A DNA stretch of 64,000 bases from positions 3,038,001-3,102,000 of the forward strand of contig OY970289.1 of the NCBI GenBank assembly GCA_963716135.1. Reading direction: 5' to 3'. Shown piece by piece: positions 56,546-64,000 of the stretch. The translations under genes and the position numbers were made by a program. The notes beneath the pieces were generated by a model. It saw nothing but the letters and a program-made list of their open reading frames with translations, had not been told where the DNA came from and ran no database searches. The stretch comes from CAVRAW01 sp963716135. Its GTDB lineage: Bacteria > Planctomycetota > Planctomycetia > Pirellulales > JADZDJ01. Every line of letters begins with the position of its first letter. The first letter of the stretch is position 1.

Positions 56546-57825
56546 TCACGGCCGTGTTGCCGAACGTACCGGCTCCGGCGGCGCGCCTTCGCGGTAGGCC
56601 TTGCTGTTTTGATACAGGCTGAGGCGTTGCTGTAGTTTCGACGCGGCCTTCTCCGGGCGCGGCTGATGGCTCGCGACTCGGTGGCCTTGGCGTCGTCGAA
56701 TTTGCCGGCGTTGGCCTGAGCCGCGGCCAGCGTGTCGAGATACCGATAATCCTTGTCGCCATCCAACTCGATGGCCTTTTCCGCCGCCGCCAGACCGCGA
56801 TCAGCATCACGATATTGCTGTTCGGGACACGTGGCCATGATCCAAGCCGTTTGGAGATAGGCTCGGCCCAGTTTCGGATTCAGCCGGATCGCATCTCGAT
56901 AATCGGCCGCCGCCCGGCCATACATGCTTTGTTCCCGATACGCATCGCCGCGATTGACCAGCGCCGAAGCGTCGTTGGGATCGATTTGCACGGCCCGATC
57001 GTAATCCGTGAGCGCCTCGCGCAATTGACCCAGCCGATATTCTGCATGCCCGCGGCTGTTGTAATAGGCGGCATCCTGCGGCTCCAGATCGATGGCTCGC
57101 GAGAGATCTTGCACGGCGCCTTGATAATCGCCCTGGTCGTATTTCAATTCGCCGCGGTTATACCAGGCGTTGGCGTAACCGGAGTTCATGCGGATGGCGC
57201 GATCGAAATCGGCGATGGCGCCTTGCTTATCGCCGAGATTCGCCTTGCTGACGCCGCGATTGTGCACGGCCTTCCACAGCGTGGGATCCAACTGCAGGGC
57301 GGTTTCAAAATCTTGCAGGGCCTTTCGTTCGTCTCCCGCGTCGGAGTATTTTTCGCCGCGGCGATTGTGAGCCCAGCCCTCCAACTTTTTGGCGTATGTT
57401 GTGCTCTCCTCGCCGGCGCCCTTCTGAATGCCTTCCTGGCAAAGCGATATCATCTGGTTGTAGTCGTCCAAGGTCGAAGCGGATTTCGATTTCTGAAACG
57501 CCTCGCGGATGGCCTGGTCGGCCGGGCTAAGCTTCGGCTTTTCCGATTTATCGTCGGTCGTTTTGTCGGCGCCGGACGTATCGGCGCTTTGTTTGTCGGC
57601 GGCAGATTTATTAGCCGCTTGCGTGTCGCTTTGCGAGGCTTGAGGCAGCAAGCCAGGTTGATTCTTGGCGGATTGCCGCGAAGGTTGCTTGGCGCGCAGC
57701 GTGGGCTGCGCGGGTTGCAGCGGCGGTTGCAACGACGGTTGGGCGAGCGCCTGTCCTACCCAGATGCCGATCGCCGACAGCACCAGCGCGGCGATGAAGG
57801 GCCGAACCAAACAGACGGGTCGCAT
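56546..57825 (-). CDS. Exported TPR-repeat protein (apparent frameshift)
   Basis: About 426 residues. Signal peptide FIAALVLSAIGIWVGQALAQP, then a Gln/Pro and Ser/Asp/Lys-rich linker, then six or seven TPRs of the form RGEKYSDAGDERKALQDFETALQLDP, NRGVSKANLGDKQGAIADFDRAI, YNRGELKYDQGDYQGAVQDLSRAIDLEP, SRGHAEYRLGQLREALTDYDRAVQIDP and NRGDAYREQSMYGRAAADYRDAIRLNP. Near 56652-56662 a missing base shifts the frame; restored, the end reads EKAASKLQQRLSLYQNSKAY to a stop at 56546. AAGGAG lies eight bases before the ATG. Probably a periplasmic scaffold; partner unknown. Confidence 0.85.
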
Positions 57826-57922
57826 ACATGAATCTCCTTAAATCAACGTATGGTTTTGAATTGCCCGGGCAAGACCGATAGCTTACCACGAACCGCCGCC
57901 GGTCGGCCACAGCAGCTTTAAG

Positions 57923-59350
57923 CTACTTTTGCGGTTCCGTCATGCGCCACGGATCGAGCGCTTTTTCCAGCGTGTCGTCGGGCAGCACTTTCTGTTCGCG
58001 ACACAACTCGCGAATCGTTTTGCCCGTTTTGAATGCCTCCTTCGCCAGGGCGGCAGCTTTCTCGTATCCAATGTGCGGATTGAGGCTGGTGACCATCGAT
58101 AAACTTTTCTCGACCGCCGCCTCGCACGCTTCGGGATTGGATTCGATGTCGGCGGCGCACAAATCGACGAAGGCCTTCGTGGCGCTGGCCAACAGCCGCA
58201 CGCTATCCAGGGTGGCCAGGCCCATCACCGGCATCATGATGTTCAATTGAAACTGTCCGCCGGTTGCGCCGCTGAAGGCCACGGTCTGATCGTTGCCGAT
58301 CACCCACGCGCAGACCTGCATCAGGCTTTCGCACATCACCGGATTAACCTTCCCCGGCATGATTGAACTTCCCGGCTGCAGATCGGCGAGCTTAATCTCA
58401 TAGAACCCACAGCGCGGCCCGCTGGATAGCCAGCGGATATTGTTGGCCACGTTGAAGAGCGTCACCGCAATGGCCCGCAGGTCGCCGCTGCATTCCACCA
58501 GCCCGTCGCGTTGGGCGTTGGCTTCGAAATGATTGGTGGCCTCGACAAACGGGATTTTCGTATCAGCCGCGAGAGTTTGAGCCACTCGCTTACCGAACTC
58601 GGGATGCGTGTTGATGCCCGAACCCACGGCGGTGCCGCCGGCGGGAAGCTCATGCACCGCGATCAGAGCCGAGGCGGCGCGGCGAATCGACAACTGCAAT
58701 TGCCGGGCGAAGCCGCTGAACTCCTGGCCCAGTCGCAGCGGCGTGGCATCGGCCAAATGGGTGCGGCCGATTTTGATCACCTTGTCCCACGCTTTGGCCT
58801 TTTGATCCAACACGTCGCGGAATCGTTCCAGCACGGGGGCTAGTTTTCCGCTGATTGCCATGGCCACCGCCACATGAATGGCGGTGGGGAACATATCGTT
58901 GGTCGATTGCCCCATGTTCACATGGTCGTTGGGATGGATCGGTTTTTTTTCGGCAAAGCGATCGCCGCCGACAAGCTCAATGGCGCGATTGGCGATGACC
59001 TCGTTGGCGTTCATGTTGCTCGAGGTGCCCGAGCCGGTTTGAAACACGTCGATCGGAAATTCGTTGTCGAATTTACCGTCGGCCACTTCGCGGCAGGCCT
59101 GCAACAGGGCCTCGACCTGCTTGTCGGTCAGGGTGTTCTTGCCGCTGCCTGCGAGCTTGCCCAAGTCGCGATTGGCCACCGCCGCCGCGTACTTCACCAG
59201 TCCCAAGGCATGAATCAACTCTGGCGGAAGCCGCATGCCGGAGATAGGAAAGTTTTCGATGGCACGCTGCGTTTGGGCGCCATAGTACGCCTTGGCGGGC
59301 ACGCGCACCTCGCCCATCGAATCGTGTTCCGTGCGGAATTTGGTTTCCAA
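57923..59350 (-). CDS. fumC: Class II fumarate hydratase
   Basis: 475 residues. Interconverts fumarate and malate in the citric acid cycle. Start is TTG at 59350 with AAAGG upstream; family members begin the same way (ETKFRTEHDSMGEVRVPAKAYYGAQTQRA). Seen: FQTGSGTSSNMNANEVIANRA, HPNDHVNMGQSTNDMFPTA, GRTHLADATPLRLGQEFSGF and the signature GSSIMPGKVNPVMCE. These give the class II (iron-free) type rather than aspartase, with which it shares the fold. Separate from its divergent neighbour by 328 bases. Confidence 0.96.
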   Translation of the reverse strand: METKFRTEHDSMGEVRVPAKAYYGAQTQRAIENFPISGMRLPPELIHALGLVKYAAAVANRDLGKLAGSGKNTLTDKQVEALLQACREVADGKFDNEFPIDVFQTGSGTSSNMNANEVIANRAIELVGGDRFAEKKPIHPNDHVNMGQSTNDMFPTAIHVAVAMAISGKLAPVLERFRDVLDQKAKAWDKVIKIGRTHLADATPLRLGQEFSGFARQLQLSIRRAASALIAVHELPAGGTAVGSGINTHPEFGKRVAQTLAADTKIPFVEATNHFEANAQRDGLVECSGDLRAIAVTLFNVANNIRWLSSGPRCGFYEIKLADLQPGSSIMPGKVNPVMCESLMQVCAWVIGNDQTVAFSGATGGQFQLNIMMPVMGLATLDSVRLLASATKAFVDLCAADIESNPEACEAAVEKSLSMVTSLNPHIGYEKAAALAKEAFKTGKTIRELCREQKVLPDDTLEKALDPWRMTEPQK

Positions 59351-59678
59351 AGCGTGACCTTTGTGATGGAACCCAATGAAGTTGGTTATTCGGCGCTGCC
59401 GTCTGCCGAGGTGGCGATGAGACCGCCTTGGTAACGAGTCATGAACCGGACGCCCCCAGGTCGCGATCGATCGGCGGGTTGCTCGATGAAACTACCAATT
59501 CGCCAAAGGGTGCCGCAAGGGGTGGCTTTCCTGTCGGCGGTTGAGGCACCGCCGAGCGTGCGGTCTTCCATGCCTGCAATCGCCCACGCCGGCTCGCCCC
59601 GCCGTAAACTGCCATTGCTGCAAATGCAAGTGCCGGGTTAATCTCCCCAGCCAGACCCCCTCATCGAGGCATGTCGGC
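59351..59678. other. Divergent intergenic stretch with no gene seen
   Basis: Between fumC and the primase-like gene. In-frame codons upstream of 59679 exist but read as Cys/Arg/Pro-rich non-protein sequence. No long hairpin, repeat array or recognisable promoter box was found. Confidence 0.5.
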
Positions 59679-60341
59679 ATGGATTTGAAGGCGGAGCAAA
59701 AGGGGCTCTTGCAGCACGCACTCGAGCTGCGCGAGCTGGGCTTTATTTGTGTTCCCCTGGGAACCGCAGGCAGACACCTCGACCTGCGGCGGATGGGTTA
59801 CGAGCCGGTGCACCTGAAAGATCGCACGAAGAAGCTCAAGGAACTTGTCTTCACGGCGATCGCCTACCACCTCTGCCAACAGCCGCCCGATCGGGCCACG
59901 ATCCATCGATGGTTTGCCGGCGGCGCTTTGAACCTGGGCATCGTGAGCGGATACCGTGACCTGGTCGTGCTCGATTTCGATCAGCCGTCTTGCTTTGAGC
60001 GGTGGAAACGGAAGTATGGCGACTTGATCCGCTCCACACCCGTGGCGCAGGCTTTCCGCGGCCACCATGTTTACTTGCGGTGTCAGCAGCCGATGCCGTC
60101 GTCGAGCATGCACTTTGGCTTGCGCCGCGCCGGCCATGTCAAGGCGCTCGGAGGTTACATCACGGCGCCGCCATCCCGCCGCTGCGACGGGGCAACCTAC
60201 CGATGGCTGGAAGGCCAATCGCCCTTCGACTTGGAACCGCAGTCGATCGACAGCCTGGCAAGCATGTCGCTGGGGAGGGTATCCCCACTGAAGCATCATT
60301 ACGATCGCTTGTTGAAGCGAGGCACGTTTGTTGAAGACTAA
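59679..60341 (+). CDS. Stand-alone primase-polymerase-like (AEP) domain protein
   Basis: 220 residues from the ATG at 59679 (MDLKAEQKGLLQHALELRELGF). Seen: GFICVPLGTAGRHLDLR, IHRWFAGGALNLGIVSGYRDLVVLDFDQPSCF (with LDFD acidic pair), and AFRGHHVYLRCQ, whose His is like the second conserved AEP position, then HVKALGGYITAPPSRRCDGATYRWLEG. This matches the N-terminal domain of bifunctional primase/polymerases, where it is usually followed by a helicase. No helicase, integrase or phage gene is near, so it is an orphan. A role in repair or as a remnant of a mobile element are both possible. Confidence 0.75.
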   Translation: MDLKAEQKGLLQHALELRELGFICVPLGTAGRHLDLRRMGYEPVHLKDRTKKLKELVFTAIAYHLCQQPPDRATIHRWFAGGALNLGIVSGYRDLVVLDFDQPSCFERWKRKYGDLIRSTPVAQAFRGHHVYLRCQQPMPSSSMHFGLRRAGHVKALGGYITAPPSRRCDGATYRWLEGQSPFDLEPQSIDSLASMSLGRVSPLKHHYDRLLKRGTFVED

Positions 60342-60392
60342 GCGTCGCAGAGAGTTCGGCAGCGATCAAATGCTGAGGCGGATCGCACCATC

Positions 60393-61015
60393 ATGACGAC
60401 CGATTCTTCGTATAAGATTGCCCGAAGCCGCGCACCGTGGCGTGTGCGCGATGGCCGTGATATTTCCGTGATCATTCCCGCGCACAACGCGGAGACGACG
60501 ATCGGTCGGACACTTCGAAGCCTGGTTGCCGACGGCGGCCTGCTGCGCGAGATTTTGTTGATTGACGACAATTCCGACGACGCCACGGCGGAAGTCGCCC
60601 GCACGACCGCCGACCAGTACCATCTGCCGCTGGTGGTACACCGGATTCAGGCGGGTAGCGCCGGGGCCGCGCGCAATGTTGGCATCGAGCGGGCAGCGGG
60701 CGAATTCCTGTTCTTTCTCGACGCCGACGACCAGATCATGCCCGGCAGCCTTGGATGGTTGCGTCAAAGCTTGCGCAACACAGCCTCGGCAGGCATTGCA
60801 ATAGGCGCCAACATTCGCCGCACCGAAGGACGCCCCGATAAGCTGAAGCAACCGGCCGGCTACGGCGACAATTGCCGGGAAAATGCCCACGGTTATTTGA
60901 CCAACCGCATGTTGCCGATCGCGGTCGGCAGCGCGCTGGTGCAAGCGTCGGCGGTCGCCGATTTGCGCTTTCCGACTTCGGCGATCCTCGATGAAGATAC
61001 CTGCTACTGGGCCGC
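60393..61015 (+). CDS. Family 2 glycosyltransferase
   Basis: GT-A fold: ISVIIPAHNAETTIGRTLRSL, ILLIDDNSDDATAEVA, AGSAGAARNVGIERAAGEFLFFLDADDQIMPGSL with DAD (Mn-binding). The sugar donor is unknown. The frame stops at 61040 after a one-base shift at about 61011-61021; restored, it continues as VRVGAVTISKPVLLYLHDE into the next part. Start ATG 60393 follows the primase-like gene by 51 bases. Confidence 0.88.
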
Positions 61016-62600
61016 TGCGCCGTGCGCGTGGGCGCGGTGACCATATCGAAACCGGTGTTGCTGTATCTGCACGACGAGTTGCGGATGTCGGAGCGATTCA
61101 CTCGATCGCCGCGGCGCACCTTGCTGGCCATCTCTCGCGAGCTGAATCGTTTAGGGCGCTTCGGCGTCGATCGTCGCGTTTTGCAATGGCGCAAAGCATG
61201 GATCGCCTTGCGCATCACGCGTCAGTTGATCATGCGGCAGCAGTTCGTAGCCGCCCGACGCACGCTGCGTGCCGCGCGCTCGCATCCTGCCTTCCGGTGG
61301 ACTTGGAAAGCCATTCAGTATTCGGTGCGAATTCGGTGGGGAAGTTGGCGCCGGAAACTCCGCCGCGCGCCCGGGCAGCCCAAGTCCGCAGGGAAGCGCC
61401 CCGCGGACGGCCCCTTGCGAACCTTGGTCTTGACGGCCGACCCCCCCGTGCCGCCCATCTCCGGAGCCGAGCTACGCAATTGGCAGAACGCTGTCTCGGC
61501 TGCCAAAGCTGGTCCGGTCACGGTCGCTTCGGTCTGTCCTCTGCGCGATCCACCCGGGAGCTGCATCGAACCCATCGAGGTTGTGGCACTGAGCGAAGCC
61601 GGAGAGCCGCGTAGCAGGTCGCTGGCACGGCGCCGCACCAGCATCGATATCCGGATTCCGCGCTCCGCCGCGAAGCGCCTTGTTGCACTCGTGCGGCGAT
61701 TGCGGCCCGACGCAGTGATTGTGGAAGGTTTGCCCCTATTTCCGCTGCTGAAGTTCTTGCGGCCACTTTGTCCCCAGCTGATCCTCGACATGCAAAACGT
61801 CGAATCGCACTTGAGCGCTCAGATGGCCGGCGGCAAGCGCCGGGCACTGTCGGGACTGTTCCCGGACGATGCTGCGCGGCTACGTCGATTGGAACGCAAG
61901 GCTCTGAAGTTCGTCGATCGTGTCTGGGTCTGTTCGCACCGGGACGAAGATCGACTGCGACGGCACTTTCGTGTGGGAATTCCCGTGAGCGTGGTGCCAA
62001 ACGGCATTCCCCGTTTTTCGTGTCCCCGCGAGTTGCCGGCATATCCGTCGATGACAGGCGATTCGCCCGTAATTCTGTTCGCCGGCCACTTGGGCTATCC
62101 TCCAAATGTTGACGCGGCCCAACGACTGGCGCGCGAAATTCTACCGCGAGTGAGGCAGCAATTGCCCCGGGCACGTTTGATTCTTGCAGGTCGGTTCCCG
62201 GCGCCGAAGGTGACGGCGCTGGCCGCCAGGCCTGGCGTCGATCTTGTGGCGAACCCGCCAAGTATTTCTGCATTGTTGGCTGGCGCGCATCTTACCGCGG
62301 TGCCGCTGCGTTGGGGCGGCGGTACTCGGCTCAAGATCCTCGAGGCGATGGCGTGGGGAGTGCCTGTCGTCGCCAGTGCTCTGGCTGTCGATGGGCTGGA
62401 ACTTACCGATGAACACGACTTCGTGCTGGCCGAGAACGATGATGAGTTTGCAGACCACATCGTTGCGGTGTTATGCAACCTCGAGCGGATAGAGACCCTT
62501 CGACGGAATGCGCACGCCAAAGTCAGCCGGCGCGTATCGCGCCGCCGCCATCGAGCAGGCGGTACGCAAGGGGCTGGGTATGTGCGTCGCAACAAAGTGA
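61016..62600 (+). CDS. Glycosyltransferase region: end of the GT2 part, then a GT4 domain (apparent frameshift)
   Basis: First about 110 residues: a basic helical tail (FTRSPRRTLLAISRELNRLGRFG) continuing the GT2 protein. Then RTLVLTADPPVPPISGAELRNW begins a GT-B, family 4 enzyme: LRPDAVIVEGLPLFPLL, QNVESHLSAQMAGG, RVWVCSHRDEDRL, VSVVPNGIPRF, VILFAGHLGYPPNVDAAQRLAREILP and PLRWGGGTRLKILEAMAWGVPVVASALAVDGLEL (the donor-binding Glu). Near 62526-62533 one extra base is present; without it the protein ends AYRAAAIEQAVRKGLGMCVATK at 62600. As written, GT2 and GT4 are one frame of about 735 residues; two genes joined by another error is also possible. Confidence 0.82.
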
Positions 62601-62607
62601 GAGTTGT

Positions 62608-63072
62608 TTACCGTTCGGATGGTCGGTGTGCGTGCAGGCTGCACGTACCGCTTTCGCACTCGTCAACCTTGCCGAATCGGTAGCGCCGATTGGCGACTTG
62701 CCGATACAAGAATTGCCACAGCGGCAAGCTGAACGGAATGTGCAAAATAGGGGCCAGCCACCACAGCCGCCGCAGGCGGCGGGAAAGATACCGAATTGCC
62801 GCGGCCCCGCCATGACGCTTGCCTTTCCGATCGACGACGTACATCTGCTGCATCTTCATTTCGTGCGTCAGATCCGGATACCGCCGGGCCACTTCCGGAT
62901 CGTGCAGCGACAGATACGAGAGCTTCCCCTGGCAATCCCACCAGGCAAGCTTTTTCACCTGCGCCGTGCAGATGCGGCAGTTGCCGTCGTAGATCACGAC
63001 GTCTGCCGCCGGTCTCTCGTTCGGCGTCGGCAGATGACTTTTGTCAGTTTGGGTTGCAACCGCGGACGCCAT
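62608..63072 (-). CDS. DCC-family (DUF393) thiol-disulphide protein
   Basis: 154 residues from ATG 63072 (MASAVATQTDK). DVVIYDGNCRICTAQVKKLAWWD holds the DxxCxxC motif of the family, followed by LSYLSLHDPEVARRYPDLTHEMKMQQMYVVDRKGKRHGGAAAIRYLSRRL and a hydrophobic end (LWWLAPILHIPFSLPLWQFLYRQVANRRYRF). Members are thioredoxin-like, predicted thiol-disulphide oxidoreductases. The C-terminal extension has two further Cys (ECESGTCS). Convergent with the glycosyltransferase, with seven bases between. Confidence 0.9.
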   Translation of the reverse strand: MASAVATQTDKSHLPTPNERPAADVVIYDGNCRICTAQVKKLAWWDCQGKLSYLSLHDPEVARRYPDLTHEMKMQQMYVVDRKGKRHGGAAAIRYLSRRLRRLWWLAPILHIPFSLPLWQFLYRQVANRRYRFGKVDECESGTCSLHAHRPSER

Positions 63073-63253
63073 AGCAGGTTCTCTAAATCGCCAGAGCCAA
63101 GCCGACACCGGAAATTGCCTGATGGATTATACCCCGCTCTTGCCGTAAATTTGAACCGCATCCGGCCGCTTGCCACCGCGTCCGAGCTGTCGATCGACGT
63201 GGACATGCAGTTTTTTCGCGCGATGTGGTGTCACAATCGAACCGCTTCAATAA

Positions 63254-64000
63254 ATGGAATCGGCCAATTCGGAGCAACTGATGGCCGCGAGGTCTTCTGG
63301 CGACAGCGGCAGTACTGCCGTGCTGGCGCCACTTCGTTTTCCGGTGCAGACGTGGTTGATCGCATTCGTCGGTTGGCTGTTCGATTTCTACGACCTGGTT
63401 CTGTTCTCCATTTTGCTGATTCCGATCGGGCGCGATCTGAATCTGACCCAAAGCCAAGAGGCCGTATTGCTAGGGGTCGCGCTCGGTGGCTCCGGCATCG
63501 GCGGCATCGTCTTTGGATACCTTTCCGATCTTTACGGCCGCAAGCGAGCGCTGATGTGGACGGTCTGTCTTTATTCGCTCGGCACCGGGCTGACGGCCTT
63601 CTCGACAGGTCCGGCGACGCTGTTTCTGTTTCGATTGTTGACCGGCCTGGGAGTTGGCGGCGAATGGGCTGTCGGACATGCGCGTGCTGGCCGAGTCCAC
63701 GCCCAAACATTTTCGCGGCCGGGGAGCGGCCTTGTTGCAGATGGGAGAACCGACGGGAGTGGCCTTGGCGGCCGTGATCGGTCTGCTCCTGGAACCCTAC
63801 CTGGGGTGGCGGCTGATCTTCCTGCTGTCATCCGTCACCGCGAGCATTGCCATCTTGGCTCGTTATTATCTCCCGGAATCGGCCGTGTGGGAAAAGCAGC
63901 GCGATCAGCGACTTTCGCCGGCCGCGGCGATTCGGATGATCGGCCAGTACCACCTGTGGTCGGCGATGTTTAAGGGATGGCTCTTGGGTGTTTTCAAGCT
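63254..64000 (+). CDS. MFS transporter, cut by the right edge (apparent frameshift)
   Basis: Starts MESANSEQLMAARSSG. TM1 with WLIAFVGWLFDFYDLVLFSILLIPIGRDLN and the major-facilitator loop 2-3 motif GYLSDLYGRKRALMW; LLTGLGVGGEWAVG in TM4-5. The D.YD in TM1 is typical of the sialate/sugar-acid or aromatic-acid type of the family. At about 63671-63678 one extra base shifts the frame. In the next frame: MRVLAESTPKHFRGRGAALLQMG, then helices to the window end. Substrate not predictable. Confidence 0.88.

Noticed and set aside
59541..59678. 46-codon N-terminal extension of the primase-like protein
   Set aside because: Cys/Arg/Pro-rich, unlike the rest; the ATG at 59679 begins the conserved part.
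59679..60341. Evidence of a prophage or plasmid region
   Set aside because: Only the AEP-like gene points that way; neighbours are chromosomal and no integrase, capsid or attachment repeats were seen.

Overview
The window looks like chromosomal DNA (about 60% G+C by eye) from a Planctomycetota bacterium, most likely of the Pirellulales type. The signs are: a PEP-CTERM cell-surface protein and an exosortase-type CAAX protease homologue; a very large alpha-2-macroglobulin; an enlarged PilM-N-O-P-Q-like operon; an ABC permease fused to a CPBP protease; futalosine-pathway menaquinone genes (mqnA, mqnC); lipid A acyltransferase lpxA; many TPR proteins; GTG/TTG starts; and hairpin-type intergenic repeats. 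The phylum call rests on this mix, not on a marker gene. No rRNA, tRNA, CRISPR array, transposase or prophage was recognised.

Layout. 1-5.5 kb: a PEP-CTERM repeat protein running in from the left edge, a GYD-domain protein, a small anchored protein, then a structured 5' leader and a TolC-type outer-membrane lipoprotein. 5.4-8.5 kb: WYL regulator, tmk, cmk and plsC in one tight rightward run. 8.5-10.3 kb: a hairpin-rich gene-free stretch, an ECF sigma factor and a DUF423 membrane protein. 10.5-20.1 kb: a leftward four-gene operon whose order matches pilM-pilN-pilO-pilP-pilQ (a PilM/N fusion, PilO-like, PilP-like, then a long secretin). 20.3-26.2 kb: small membrane proteins, lpxA, a TPR protein, a DUF3467 protein, an iron-type alcohol dehydrogenase and aroA. 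26.4-38.4 kb: alpha-2-macroglobulin, an anchored protein, an ABC exporter pair, mqnA and mqnC. 38.4-46.9 kb: three TMTC-like membrane proteins with C-terminal TPRs around a GT87-like GT-C transferase, with a DinB-family gene on the other strand. 47-51.5 kb: a second ABC exporter, its permease fused to a CPBP protease, then an ATZ/TRZ amidohydrolase that could be an aminofutalosine deaminase. 51.5-59.4 kb: hisG, hisE, miaA, aspS, a CPBP protease, a TPR protein and fumC. 59.7-64 kb: a stand-alone primase-polymerase-like protein, GT2 and GT4 glycosyltransferase modules, a DCC-family thiol protein and an MFS transporter cut by the right edge.

The most important reading note is data quality. At least fourteen genes, including lpxA, plsC, the secretin and aspects of all three TMTC proteins, are each broken by a frame change that a small indel (usually one base) repairs, and conserved protein sequence resumes at once in the new frame. 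Both directions of shift occur and several lie in short homopolymers. This fits residual indel errors in the assembly far better than mass gene decay. I therefore describe these as intact genes with an apparent frameshift and give both parts.

Functionally the window mixes housekeeping (nucleotide kinases, histidine, shikimate, menaquinone, tRNA modification, aspartyl-tRNA synthetase, fumarase) with a strong envelope theme: pilus or secretion machinery, TolC-like efflux, lipid A synthesis, A2M, exporters and several glycosyltransferases. I found no single clearly new system. The best leads are the enlarged PilMNOPQ locus, the tryptophan-rich insert in A2M, the TMTC paralogue cluster, and several intergenic inverted-repeat elements.
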